Shown here: positions 44,003 through 60,668 of the stretch, piece after piece
Position numbering within the stretch: position 1 is the first letter of the stretch
Layout of the letters: each line of letters opens with the position of its first letter
The notes under the pieces: generated by a model
Told to the model about the DNA's origin: nothing
The model's input: only the letters and a program-made list of their open reading frames with translations
Database searches by the model: none
Origin: Ecdyonurus torrentis
Lineage: Eukaryota > Arthropoda > Insecta > Ephemeroptera > Heptageniidae
DNA: 64,000 nt
Assembly (NCBI GenBank): GCA_949318235.1
Contig: OX439131.1
Coordinates: 39,633,514 to 39,697,513, forward strand
Reading direction: 5' to 3'
Made by a program: the position numbers and the translations under genes

Positions 44003-44192
44003 CGATGTTTACCCGTCGAAGTGAACGAACTACACTTTACAAATTTCACTCAAAATGAACGATCTGCATTTGGCGCTTCTACGCATTAACATGAGAACTA
44101 GATAGGGGAACTTGGAATTTGTAAAGTGTAGAATGGTCATTTGTCACAATATTTGTAAAAAGTAGTTCGTTCACTTCGACGGGTAAGCATCG
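44003..44192. mobile_element. 190-bp foldback MITE, family D, CTAT target duplication
   Basis: Inverted ends CGATGTTTACCCGTCGAAGT and CGATGCTTACCCGTCGAAGT are near-identical and followed by GAACGAACTAC on both sides. CTAT is duplicated at 43999-44002 and 44193-44196. Internal TTTACAAATTTCACTC and AAAATGAACGATCTGC are shared with 16222-16423. No coding capacity. Confidence 0.85.
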
Positions 44193-44196
44193 CTAT

Positions 44197-44579
44197 GTAT
44201 GTACTGACATGAATTCTAAATCTTGCAATACATTAGGCTTATGGAAAAATTGCAAATATGGCAACATTGCCATATATATTACACAGACCAAGATATAGAG
44301 CGGGTGCGGTGGGTGGCAAAAGAATGCATTGAAATGTTGGCATTTACTCCCATTGTTGTGCAAGTTTTTCATTTCCTTCGGGTACAAATGGTGGGAATGG
44401 AAATAAATAAAATAATATTGTGCGATGTATATCAGTTTATATTTAATGTCGCAGTTCGCAGAAGTAATGACTAATGACTCATTACATAATATAATACACT
44501 TTTAATTTTATCGCGGCATGAAATGCAGCTTTACAAAATCAAATGTAAATGTCTTAGCTCCTTATAAAAACGTTGATTA

Positions 44580-44582
<3 letters not shown>
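44197..44582. other. stretch with an open frame of unknown meaning (44223-44474)
   Basis: An 83-codon plus-strand frame here has fairly balanced composition (for example residues RVRWVAKECIEM) but starts on a non-ATG codon, lacks a recognised domain, and overlaps a 64-codon frame on the other strand. I see no splice or promoter context, so I do not annotate a gene. Confidence 0.4.
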
Positions 44583-44615
<33 letters not shown>

Positions 44616-45300
44616 CGTCTTTATTCAAAAAAATGCAAGGAAAAAAAAATTTACAAATTTTTGAAAGGGCGAGGTTTAAGCCTGACAATATGTCTGGCCC
44701 ACTCTTACACCTAACCCCAACAGAAAAACATTCATGAAATCATTTAATTACATTCAAAATTTCGATCAGAGGAAATATTAATACTACGTAATAAGAAAAA
44801 AAATTAATAATAGAAAGAAAAAAATATATAAGTATTAGAAAAAAAAAATAAAAGTTTTATATCACTTTATAGAAAAAGATGCATAACAAAGGTGATGAAG
44901 AGAAAAAAAAAATAATAATAAAAAAAAAAAAATACTACAAGCGGAGCTGTTTGGCACTTAGATATGTACGCCTATAATCACTTTTAAATATTGATACTGT
45001 CTTAGAGTTTCTTAATCTACATGGCAGAGTATTCCATAGACGAGCTGATGTTACAGTGAAAGAATTTTTTATGCTTAATAGGCTTCTGTTTTTTTATAAA
45101 AATAAGAGATTGTCCGAGATTATCAATATCTCTATGTCCTTGTTTATATCAATAAAAGTTAATACGCCCATAAATTGATAATTTTCTTTCGTCATTAATA
45201 TTTCTATTGAGTGGGTTTAACAAAATATAATCATATTAACTGTTATAATAATAAATTATTATGCTGGAGTCAACAGCATCAAAATCAATTATATTCATCA
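44583..45300 (-). mobile_element. 5'-truncated CR1/L2-like LINE (3' part)
   Basis: On the minus strand the element runs from a degraded reverse-transcriptase C-terminal coding end (stop at 44935-44937), through a 3' UTR of about 330 bp, to GAATAAAGACGATT and an (ATTT)n tail (44583-44615 on the plus strand). A polyadenylation-like AATAAA just before a short tandem-repeat tail, rather than poly-A, is typical of CR1/L2-clade elements. The 3' UTR contains a GGGCCAGACATATTGTCAGGC hairpin-like block. The 5' limit is unclear. Confidence 0.75.
44935..45180 (-). pseudogene. C-terminal end of a LINE ORF2, interrupted
   Basis: The minus-strand frame ends in about 50 codons that resemble the conserved C-terminus of CR1/L2-type ORF2 proteins: the segment SFTVTSARLWNTLPCRLR, then SKTVSIFKSDYRR and a terminal LSAKQLRL. 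The pattern of a W-N-x-LP motif, then an IFK, then a basic end, is the hallmark. Upstream in the same frame there is an in-frame TAA (45094-45096) and no recognisable RT motif, and another frame is open further up, so the copy is broken and probably frameshifted. The reverse-transcriptase and endonuclease domains are absent. Confidence 0.72.
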
Positions 45301-45843
45301 AAATTCTTGAGATGAAAAAAACCTATTAGCATAACAAATTTATGCGAAACAAATTTAATATTTTCTAACATTTCAATTTCCGTAAAATTTTCTTCCATAA
45401 ATATTTACGTAAAACAGAGAGGGTAAGTCTATAGATTGATAAAAAAAAGGACGTTTTTTTTTCTACAAACAACAACAAATATAAACTTTTTATGTCATTT
45501 TGTTGAGTATTAAATGTGGTAAAAATGAAATGAGTTTTTATAAAAGAAAAAAAAAATATTAACATTTTTAATTTAAAAAAAGTAAAAAATATATATATTA
45601 AAATATAAAGAAACTTTTTTGAATTTTTAATTAATTAATGTTAGAGTTTTTTCGTGTTTAATTTGGTAGACGTCACCTTTATCTCAATGACAGTAGAGAG
45701 CAGGTAGAGGGAGACTGGGGGAGGGGGGGGGTTAGAGTGAGAAGTCACCCAGTTCATTATCTCTTCACTGAACTGAGGTGCGTTTACATCGTACAGTGAA
45801 CCAATCTACTTTGGTATATAAGTTAATTCAAATATTCACATTG
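45301..45843. other. AT-rich stretch with a GC-richer purine block
   Basis: At about 45690-45735 there is a G-rich block including G9. CCAATC at 45801 and TATATAAG at 45816 are promoter-like in spacing, but no transcript can be assigned; they lie just left of a family D element. Confidence 0.45.
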
Positions 45844-46052
45844 CAATTTTCTCGTGACAAAATGAAGCTTCTACACTTTCCACATTTACAAAGAATGAGC
45901 ATTCTATATTTTACAAGGTCGCTGATACCTGGAGCTTGTACTATATAAAACAGGTATGTATGCTCCAGGTAGCCGTAAATTTGTTAAGTGTAGATCGTTC
46001 ATTCTTTGCAAATTTGTAAAGTGTAGAACTTCATTTTGACGCGAGAAGATCG
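45844..46052. mobile_element. 209-bp foldback MITE, family D relative
   Basis: Arms match in inverted orientation: CTTCTCGCGTCAAAATGAAG on one side and TTTCTCGTGACAAAATGAAG on the other, then TTCTACACTTT, ACAAATTTGCAAAGAATGA and CTACACTTAACAAATT. The inner part pairs CTGGAGCTTGTACTAT with ATGTATGCTCCAGGTA. Flanks ATTG/ATTT may be a decayed 4-bp duplication. Related to 16222-16423 and 44003-44192. Confidence 0.75.
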
Positions 46053-46062
46053 ATTTGCTTTT

Positions 46063-46278
46063 TTTTTTTTTTTTGTTATGGAAAAGTAGCAGTAAAAATG
46101 TGGTAAATTTGTAAATTGACTTATTTTCGTAAAGTTCATACCAACTTCAAGATGATGTACTAGTAAAGCTTCTTGCTTTCTTTGAAATTGCATAACTGGT
46201 AACATAATTATATTTTATGTATCTAAAAATCTCATCTGCTTCCATGTTCTATGTGTTATTACTACAGTAAGCTTTTCA
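46063..46278. other. AT-rich spacer, nothing recognised
   Basis: T-rich tract at 46058-46074, otherwise no feature. Confidence 0.5.
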
Positions 46279-46400
46279 TAATAATAATAATAATAATTAA
46301 CAGCTTTTATTGGGCAAAATCAGGGTACAGAACCTCTCAATTTAACCCAACTGTTCAACAGTGCAGTCAGTTACAATTTTAAATTAGTATAAACACAAAT
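46279..46400 (-). mobile_element. LINE 3' end fragment
   Basis: On the minus strand it reads TTGAACAGTTGGGTTAAATT, GAGAGGTTCTGTACCCTGAT, TTTGCCCAATAAAAGCTGTT and then a (TTA)n tail. An AATAAA signal just ahead of a short tandem-repeat tail is the usual structure of a CR1/L2- or RTE-type 3' end. No coding part remains. Confidence 0.5.
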
Positions 46401-48445
46401 TTCATGATGTTAATAAAAAAAATTTTTCACTTATTAAATATTCATACGTTAATTGTAATTTTTAGTGAGAAGAGTAAGAAATTCATATTATATGCAGTTG
46501 GCAACGAGTAATAACAGTATTATAGTAATTGGATAGTGAAATGATTTATAGATTTTTATTAAAACAATATTTATTCAGCAGAACTATATTATAGCAACAT
46601 TTAGTGGTTTGTTTAACAGTGCAATTGTATCAATTCAACTGAAAGAGAATATCATATAAATTATGGAAATCAGTTCTGATTCAATATACTGCAAATAATA
46701 CTGTATACCGCTATTTTATTGATATGTAAATGCATTTTATTGAATATCTTAGATAAATAGGAATAAGCTTAGCTTTTTGTTTTCATTGTTGTTACTGTTA
46801 GTCAGGGTGAAATATTGAATTGTAAAAGATATAAATGAAACTCACCTCGATTGAAAATTACAGACAGTAAAGTAGATAGATACTGCAAAATATATTGTAG
46901 TAAAATGGTTCATGAATCTTTAGTAAGGGATATACAAAAATTAGCTTTCACAAGAAAATAATTACTTTGTTATAAACGTAATAAAGATTTATGAGAAAAG
47001 AGTATTAGATCATATATTTTAAAACAAATCAATGATGATAAATTTTAGAACTATAATGAAATTATTTATATAATATAAACATTGTATATAAAATTGAACC
47101 TTATTGTATTATATATAGAATCAAAGCTATGTTAAAAAGTAGTGGTTTCAAAAAAGAACCACAACCAACAAGATTATGCTGGTAAGATAAAGTGTGACGT
47201 ATACTCAGTTTTATATGGAAAAATAATATAAAGAATGTGTGTTGGGTTCCCTACTTGCTTTGGTTGTTTGTTTTGTTGTTCTGTATACTGGAAATGGTGG
47301 GTGGGAGGGTGAGAAAATATATAAAGTAGTGGTAGCTTTGCAATGCCTTTTCCATGTTACTAAAGACTATGCTATGTTTGCAATGCATCTCATCAAGATT
47401 AATACAGTATTTTAATGTAATATACTTTTTATATAAAACTTTTCAACATCAATTTCATACATTTTTTTCAGTTAAAAAATGGTAGGAAAAAAAAAAAAAA
47501 AAAAAAAAAAAGTAAAATAATTGCATATTATTATTTTACATAAAATTTATTATAACCTAAATTTTAATTCGTGTATAACTTATTTTAACATACATTTATG
47601 TCAATCGTAGTTATCGTTAGCAGTAGTAATTTTAACTTTTATTATGTAAACTGTAGAGAAATAAGGTCAAGGTTTTTGTATATCAAAGATGTCAAGTTGA
47701 CAGTCTCTTATAAAATAAATGTAGCTATAAAAATTATGAAACTAAGACTATTACAAGGCGATACAAATTGAATTAAAATCTTTAATAAAATAAAAAACTG
47801 ACACAAATTTGTGATGAAATTAATTTGCTTTCAAAAATAGAAAATATTGATTCAAAAATATTAAAATATATATTTATTTTTGACATTGATTGTTACAATA
47901 TTATAATATATAAAAAAAAATATCATGATTAAAGCTTCATTTGCAAATTATTAAACTATAAATATTTCAATCTATGATTTAATGATAAATTACAATATTA
48001 GCAACATATACTAAATCATAGTTGTGTATAATTTAAAACAAAATTATATTAATAATATATTATAAAATATCTAATATTTTAGTATCTATACATAAATAAC
48101 AGCTTTAATTTTCTATTTTGACAGTTTGAAACTGACGTCAGCTTTATTTAAAAATATGTTTGCTATATTTTTCGTAGACTTTAAGGTTTTTGTCAGCTTT
48201 GTCACTTGGATAAGATACGTGTCTGTTGCCTTCTGTTGAAGCTTTAAGCTGGTGTATTTGCCGTACTGTTCATATGTGTCTTTTCGTAACGTATATAGAT
48301 ACTGTACTTGAAACTGAAAAAATCAAATATATATTCCATTGCACTTGAAATCCTATTTCATGTTCACTTTTGGATAAATGTTTTAAACATTTTTTTTTTA
48401 CCTTTTTTTTTACTCTAAAATATTCTCAAAAATATCTTGACAAGA

Positions 48446-48446
<1 letters not shown>
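46401..48446. other. AT-rich stretch, no gene recognised
   Basis: An A25 tract lies at about 47487-47511. No other feature is supported. Confidence 0.6.

Positions 48447-48509
<63 letters not shown>
48447..48509 (+). repeat. (GA)n microsatellite
   Basis: About 30 GA units. Confidence 0.97.
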
Positions 48510-48512
<3 letters not shown>

Positions 48513-49176
48513 AAGAGTATGGACATTATAAAACAGTACTATACAAATAAGATTTTTACAGAACTTTTATTCAGTTCACATCTGTATCCTGCACGAGAGT
48601 TTTTAAATTTCTAAACTTCTTGTAAACAAAGAAATGTTTTTTTATTTATATGTGCATCAAAACTAAGCTATCACCTATAAAAAAAAATATTTAAAATGTA
48701 AATAACTCTTACCATATTATAAAAATAGCATTATAATAAATCATACCATTGTGTATTATCAATATTCATGAAAAAAAAATATTATGATTTTATTGAAAAA
48801 AAAAACATGATTTTGCTTTCAAAATGTAAAGATGAATAAAATAAATGGAGGTGAATATATATAAAATCATGTGAATTGAGTCATATTTTTCATCTCAATC
48901 ATTTACTGAGGTGACATACTGTAGACTATATCTGTGAGTAGAGAGATGTCCCTGTAGACATACAACGTATATAACACCCTTAAGTTTGAAGACGTAACGT
49001 TAGAAACGAAGAATTACACTTGACACATATGTTCTCTATCTCTGTCTCTTCAACTCGTGTCGTCGATATGTCTAGACTCTCACAAAGTTACCAAAAAACA
49101 TGGTGACCTAACTAGTGATGATAATAAACGTTATCAAACATGATTTTTGTGACATCTGCACATCATACGGTGAAAG
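48510..49176. other. AT-rich stretch, nothing recognised
   Basis: No supportable feature; short A runs only. Confidence 0.6.
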
Positions 49177-49177
49177 A

Positions 49178-49249
<72 letters not shown>

Positions 49250-49250
49250 A
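49177..49250 (+). repeat. (GA)n microsatellite
   Basis: About 33 GA units, ending 8 bp before the TA that borders the next mobile element. Confidence 0.97.
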
Positions 49251-49260
49251 GGGTTAGTTA

Positions 49261-49561
49261 TAGGGTGTATGCACATGATGTTATATTTAATGCGCTTGGA
49301 CGCCATACTAGAGTAATGAATAACATTGCAGAGCATAGGACAAACCTCATTTTTGGTTATTTTCTTTGGAAAATCGGTTAATTTTTTGTTACTTTAATTT
49401 TTTCTCACATACTAGAAATACTGATTCAACCATTAACATAAATGCTCTGACAAATATTGCTTAGTATTTTTAAACTGTTAAAATATGTCACTTTCCTATG
49501 CAGCTCATGTTATTGAGTGATCCAACTTGACGTTGACTTTAACATGAATGCATAGAACCTA
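49261..49561 (+). mobile_element. TA-flanked non-autonomous element, copy 2
   Basis: A 301-bp copy of 27139-27441 in the same orientation, with ends TAGGGTGTATGCACATG and, inverted, TAGGTTCTATGCATTCATG, bordered by TA (49259-49260 and 49562-49563). The two copies align along their full length with scattered substitutions and small indels. An 88-codon frame at 49115-49381 joins the GA array to the element and is not a gene. Confidence 0.8.
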
Positions 49562-49563
49562 TA

Positions 49564-50434
49564 AAGAGTTTAGATTATAAGGGATATTTTCATGGTTCAT
49601 TATTATTAATGTTAATAAATAAAAAAAATATTGTATATTCCTTAGATAAATTATCCTTAAATCAGCAGTTACTTTGGTGTATTTTGTTTAGCAAAACGTA
49701 AATAATACTAATTTTGTAATACATTACGAGCTTTTAATTTATTATCTCAAACTGCATCCAAAACTTGATTCATCTTGATAAAACAATCTACATAATTTGC
49801 ACGCTATATAAGATATACCATGTTCTCCGTTCCATAAGTCAAATAACAAATTAATAATAATGTTATACTAAATTTGAAAATAATCACACCATTTTATTGT
49901 ATATAAAAAAATAAATTATTTTAAAAGTAACGTATACATATATCTTCTTTACTAATTTTTTTAAACTTGATGTTCTGAAATAAATTAAACATGAAAAAAC
50001 GTGCAGGTGAATCGCAGTCGTTAGGAGGACAATGTGAAGTTTTGCTGCACGAGGGTTGTTGGAGTTCTCACAGTTCGCGTGACCCACAACACTCAACAAT
50101 AAGTCAACCTGCCAACCTACTGTACACTTTCACACCTGGGGGGTAAACAGCGAATAAAATAGCGCTTCAAAATAATATATTGCGGTCACTCTTGAGAAAA
50201 GGGTTAAAAGACAACAGAATTTCTTTTATATTAAATTTGCATTTATAATATTTTTTTATATAATATATTTGTTTTAAATATTTTAACTTGTCTTGTCTAC
50301 TTTAATATCTATATTGTGTAGGTAACTAGTTATATATTTTAGAAATTAAATGCTTCATACATTAAAGACTTATTAATGTATGTATTGTATTAAACTGAAA
50401 TTATGAAATACTCTGACATGTGATTATTGTTAAA
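49564..50434. other. AT-rich stretch, nothing recognised
   Basis: The part at about 50005-50160 is less AT-rich, with no recognised motif. Confidence 0.55.
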
Positions 50435-50516
50435 TGAAAAGTCAGAGAGGACCATGTAAGTGGGTATGTACCTTTTGTGGCCTCAATAAAAATCAATTAT
50501 TATTATTATTATTATT
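50435..50516 (+). mobile_element. LINE 3' end fragment
   Basis: Reads AGAGAGGACCATGTAAGTGG, GTATGTACCTTTTGTGGCCT, CAATAAAAATCAA and then (TTA)n. An AATAAA signal followed at once by a trinucleotide tail fits a CR1/L2-type 3' end. There is no coding part. Confidence 0.5.
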
Positions 50517-50659
50517 CTTACATTTAATTGATTTAAAAGTAATTCTGTTTTTTGTACTTTTATTATATTTTAGCTGAATAAGTAGATAGAAAAAAAGAAG
50601 AAGAAGAAAATACAACAAAAACCATAATTCATTTTAGATTTTTGAGAGAAAGTGAAAGT

Positions 50660-50661
<2 letters not shown>

Positions 50662-50752
<91 letters not shown>
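50662..50752 (+). repeat. (GA)n microsatellite
   Basis: About 44 GA units with one AAAG interruption; frames on both strands (Glu-Arg or Ser-Leu repeats) are artefacts. Confidence 0.97.
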
Positions 50753-50753
<1 letters not shown>

Positions 50754-51036
50754 TTGCCCAATCATCCAAAATAAAACATCTAAATGGGATTTCCAATTCA
50801 ATACGAAACATTAATATTTTATCGTAAAATATAATAAATATAAAGCCATTAAAATTAATTTCATTTACACAATTTTTTTTATTTCATTTTGTATCATTAT
50901 AGAAAATAATAAAATGATATTATCTTGATTTATGATGTATAATTTTGCATCTAAAATAATATTGATGTTTACAACATGTTCTAAATTGAAACATGCAATA
51001 TTCTCTTAATAAAATCATAGTTAGAAAGATAAAATG

Positions 51037-56526
<5,490 letters not shown>

Positions 56527-56605
<79 letters not shown>
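56527..56605 (+). repeat. (TA)n array
   Basis: About 39 TA units. Confidence 0.97.
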
Positions 56606-56609
<4 letters not shown>

Positions 56610-56725
56610 CGTTTAAACATTTTTTGTCAAGTTTTTTGATGTACAACTCATTCTATATTGGAACTAAAGAGGATAAATTACTACTATTTATTACGTATTT
56701 TTTGTTAGTGCAACTATTACTTTCT

Positions 56726-56775
56726 AAGAAAAAGCTATATACATATTTTGAAGAAAAAGCTATATACATATTTTG
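56726..56775 (+). repeat. perfect 25-bp tandem duplication
   Basis: AAGAAAAAGCTATATACATA plus TTTTG occurs twice without any difference or spacer (56726-56750 and 56751-56775), so the duplication is recent, or is an assembly artefact. Confidence 0.92.
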
Positions 56776-57095
56776 TTATACGTGAATTAAAATATAAAGT
56801 TCATTGAAAAAGTTGATAAACATACATAAAAATGTTATTATAATAAAATGTAGATTACTTTTGTGCGAAAATGTAGTCAAAATTGCATCCTATTTATTTT
56901 GTCGTAGAAAATAATGTTAAGCTTATATTGATGTAGAAAAAAAAAAAAAAGGAAAATACTTTCAAATTTGCTATTTTCCCCCTTTTTTAACAAGTAAATT
57001 TCTTTTTCTTTCTTTCTTTTTTTTTTATTATTCTTGATAGTTCAATTTAATCTTTTGCTGCAGCTCATGTAATCCACTTTTACCTTCTAAAAGAA

Positions 57096-57097
<2 letters not shown>
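56776..57097. other. AT-rich stretch, nothing recognised
   Basis: An A14 tract near 56937-56951 and pyrimidine runs near 57001-57028. Confidence 0.6.
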
Positions 57098-57169
<72 letters not shown>

Positions 57170-57198
57170 GTATGTATGTATGTATGTATGTATGTATC
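57098..57198 (+). repeat. (TA)n(TATG)n compound microsatellite
   Basis: About 34 TA units, AAATG, then about seven TATG units. Confidence 0.95.
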
Positions 57199-58080
57199 GA
57201 TCGTCACGTTAGAACGTTTTTTGCTTTCTTTCATATACGAGTTGAGCTAATATTAACAAGATTGCACGAGTACTTTGCCTATTCTACTGAAGATTACAAC
57301 ATTAAAAAAAATATAGCAATCCTCTTAAAAACAAGAATCAAAAAGAGGGGATTTTTTTTTAATCGTTGCGGAAATTGATGTAAAAAAAAAAAAAAGAAAG
57401 AAAAAAAAAAAATGAAGAGAAAATTAGTTGAAATTTTTTATAGCTTTTTAATAACTGTTCATTTACAATTTTTTTTATATAAAAAAAAGTTTTTATAAAA
57501 TGTTGTAATTTCTCAACTTCACCATATAAAAAGAAAAAGAGTTTATCAATGCCTAAAATGCTTTAAAATATCGTTAAATGGAATATTAAGCGTGGAAATC
57601 TATTGAATTTTTTTTTTACAAGCAATAATTTATATTTGCTCATATTCATATTGTGTAAGAAATGAAAATTTTATCAGTTCAGTGGAAATGAATACTTTTG
57701 TGTAAATATAAAATACCATATTGTATATGTATATATTTTGCTAATTTCTTGAATTTTAAAAATATTTATAAAAAAATAAATAAATTATATACTTAAAATT
57801 AACTTTATAAGATATTATATTACGCTCCTTTGAGTTTAGTTTATATGATGAAAATATTATGTTTCATTTGTAGTAACTGCATACCATTCCTACGGAGCAA
57901 GAACTCAAAACTTGACTATACTATAGAGAAAGTCAGTTTAATTGTAAATTCTCAGCCCCCACCCCCTTTACATGTACGTATAACCAAAATATTATGTCTT
58001 CTTAGAACGTTAATGTACATAACAACTTACACGTTACATTATACTATAAACTTACCTAAATATTTAATAAACTTAACTAA

Positions 58081-58083
<3 letters not shown>
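57199..58083. other. AT-rich stretch, nothing recognised
   Basis: Poly-A patches near 57379-57412 and no gene. Confidence 0.6.
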
Positions 58084-58163
<80 letters not shown>

Positions 58164-58169
58164 ATATAC

Positions 58170-58238
<69 letters not shown>
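58084..58238 (+). repeat. (GT)n(TA)n compound microsatellite
   Basis: About 38 GT units followed by ATACATATACATA and about 31 TA units. The 143-codon frame at 57830-58261 ends in this array as Cys-Val and Tyr-Ile repeats. Confidence 0.97.
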
Positions 58239-58243
<5 letters not shown>

Positions 58244-59541
58244 CACACACATTGTCTATAATAAAACTAAAGTAGTTTTGTTAATGCGTGAAATTATTCA
58301 TTAAATTTTCACTTAAATTCTAGTAAGTATATGAAAATGAAAATGTTATTATATCAATTAATTATTAGATTTGTGGTAACAAGATAATAATGAAAATTTT
58401 AATGTTAGTTATATTTAAGAAACTTTAGATTATCTTTGTTGATTATGCTAAATCCCTAGTCACGCTCTCTAAAATTGCTTAGTGTTTATATTTTTATTTT
58501 GATAGAGGCATTTCTGTTTTTATTATGAATTAACACTTTCTTTAAGTTTTAAATATGTATATTATATTTAAATTAAATATTTATTTTATAAGCTTATTGT
58601 TGTGAAATATCAACTGCTCTTTTGTTTTTAAAACTATAAGAAATGTAAAACTAAACACACACACAGAGAAAGAGAGAGAGAGAGAGAGAGAACATTTATT
58701 GTGACTTCAGTTTTTTTACCTAAAATTTCAAAATGTCTGAATTTTTTTCTATACTATAGCTCTTCAAAAATTAATTTAAAAATACATTAATGTCACTACA
58801 TTCATAACTACTTAAATGTGTAAAGAAAAGTCATTTGTTTAAAAAAAATAATAAATATTTTTTATTCATTTCTAATAATTGTTAATTTTGTAAAAATAAA
58901 CTATGTTTATATTTTGCTTTATTTTTATTTATAGAGCGTTGGTACTAATTGCTGTAAAATTGAAATTAATTATCTTTAATTTTTTTTAAAACAAAAACAT
59001 ATAAATAAAATACATATATTATATTTTATTATTTAAACTATTGCAAATTGCAAAAAAAAAAAAAATAAAAAAAAAAAAAATAAGAAATTTAAAACATGAA
59101 TAATTTTTTTACTCTAATTGTACAATATAAAAAATATTTTATTCATTCATGAATAATATTCCATTAAAATGAAGAAAAATACAGTATGATAAGAATAATA
59201 AACTAAAGTGACAACGAGCTGACATGAGTGTCAAGCTTTAAATCATGAATATGAGTGTATATAGTTACTACTGCAGTGTGCAGATAAGAGGAACTTATTC
59301 TCAGATGCATTCATAAGTGCATTCTTCTAGTGCATCGTTATACTTGGACGCTTACTCATAATATACCGACCTTATTACATTTACCATTGCACTCTTTATA
59401 TGTTACAGCGTAACACATAAAGTTACACAGTAATTTATGACTATTACAAAAATTAAAATGTCATTTTATATGCATTTTTTAGCTTATAAAAATGCTAGTA
59501 GAACATCAAAATACACCTTTTGAAAAGTATGTTTTTGCTCT
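58239..59541. other. AT-rich stretch, no gene recognised
   Basis: A short CA/GA run at 58655-58691 and a double A13 tract at 59052-59080. No other feature is supported. Confidence 0.6.
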
Positions 59542-59545
59542 TTAA

Positions 59546-59873
59546 AGTGACCGTCAAGGCCTAACAACATGCCCTTTTAATTCATTACTCACAAAATGGG
59601 ACATCCAAAAGCATATTCCAATTTTTACTATTACTCAAATGTAACCCCGCAAGAGAGCGCGAGAAAGTTTTAAAGTAAATGCACAAATTTTGAACATTTC
59701 TGACGTCAGGATTGTTCACATTCAATAGAAAAAGTTATGCTGGTTGCATAAGCTGAAAAATTGATTATACGTTTAGGGCGTCAAAATAATGTTCTTGGAC
59801 AAAATATTTGTATTTTTGATTTTTTTTTTTTTAATAAATTAAAAAGGCATGTTTTATGGTCTGGAAGATTCCT
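59546..59873 (-). mobile_element. TTAA-flanked MITE, family A, reverse copy
   Basis: A 328-bp copy with TTAA at 59542-59545 and 59874-59877. Read on the minus strand it begins AGGAATCTTCCAGACCATAA, again AGGAA next to TTAA. It shares CTGACGTCAG, the CACTTTAAAACTTTCTCGCG-type block, GAGAGCG and AAATGGGA with 14217-14561 but is more diverged. A T14 tract interrupts it near 59819-59832. Confidence 0.78.
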
Positions 59874-59877
59874 TTAA

Positions 59878-60317
59878 AGTTATTTGTACTTGATAATATA
59901 CAATTATTATGCTGGTAAATAATATATTAGACTGGAAAATACCATTTGTAGCCAATAATTCAAGCGACATTTCATAAAATAACTTTAACTATTCACGATA
60001 CAAAAATATTTCCCCTTTATGTTCTACTTTTTCACAACTACGGAGATTGTGCGTGAGAAGGTCATGTTGACTACACATCCATATCCCGGTATCCTGAAGC
60101 ATAGGCAACAAGTCGGGTACATCTTCACTGCGGGTTGCATTTGCCCCTTTGCGATTGGTAAATAAGATAAGACACTTTAGAATGAACCTAAAATAACTTC
60201 TTCTTCTTCAACTTTTTTTCTTCGACTTTTATAATAAAAATTTAATATGTGTATAATATTTTGAGTCCATTTTCGTAAACGTTTTATTGATTGAAAAGTG
60301 TAGCTTGAAATATTTGC
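59878..60317. other. AT-rich stretch; 60040-60180 is GC-richer
   Basis: The block near 60083-60125 contains CACATCCATATCCCGGTATC and AGCATAGGC, loosely like the central block of the SINE downstream (AAACATCCCGGTATTC...CATAG), so it may be a worn SINE relic. Confidence 0.35.
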
Positions 60318-60320
60318 AAG

Positions 60321-60668
60321 TTTTTTTTTCTTCTTTTTTGCTTTGAATAAACTTCAGTGAGTTACTGGAAGTTTCCCAACTGCATTGATACACCCCGAAT
60401 CTTCATAAACCCTGTGTTGTTGTATGTGCAAGTATGAACAAAATGGGTTGGTAATGGGCTAGGAAACATCCCGGTATTCGCCATAGCAGAATGAGGAAAC
60501 CGTGGAAACAGTCAGTCAGGATGGTCGGGAAGGTTGACTTCACATCCCGAATCTCCAAGATAGCTCCTTGCCATTGCTATATTTTATATTAAAAACTTAG
60601 TTGGAGGCTGGGATCGAATCAGTGACCTCTTGCATGTAAGTCGGACGCGTGAACCACTAGACCATAGA
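60321..60668 (-). mobile_element. tRNA-derived SINE (SINE-2)
   Basis: Read on the minus strand, the head is ATGGTCTAGTGGTTCACG (A box, 60652-60664 region), an anticodon-like loop CTTACAT (TAC in the anticodon position, comparable to Val), and GATTCGATCCC (B box, 60610-60620). The order and spacing match a tRNA-Val-like class I tRNA, but the anticodon stem is decayed. The body includes a central block (60464-60509) shared with SINE-1. The 3' end (plus-strand 60321-60339) is an A-rich AAAGAAGAAAAAAAAA tail. No clear target duplication was found. Confidence 0.75.
60610..60664 (-). promoter_or_regulatory. internal pol III promoter (A and B boxes) of SINE-2
   Basis: TGGTCTAGTGGTT and GATTCGATCCC lie about 31 bp apart on the minus strand, the normal spacing for a class I tRNA-type promoter. 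Confidence 0.6.

Noticed and set aside
44223..44474. 83-codon plus-strand open frame
   Set aside because: Non-ATG start, no recognised family, a competing frame on the other strand, and no splice or promoter context.
57830..58261. 143-codon plus-strand open frame
   Set aside because: The second half is Cys-Val and Tyr-Ile repeat from the GT/TA microsatellite; the first half has no recognised motif.
60610..60664. functional tRNA-Val gene on the minus strand
   Set aside because: The anticodon stem is mismatched and the acceptor end runs on into a SINE body with an A-rich tail.
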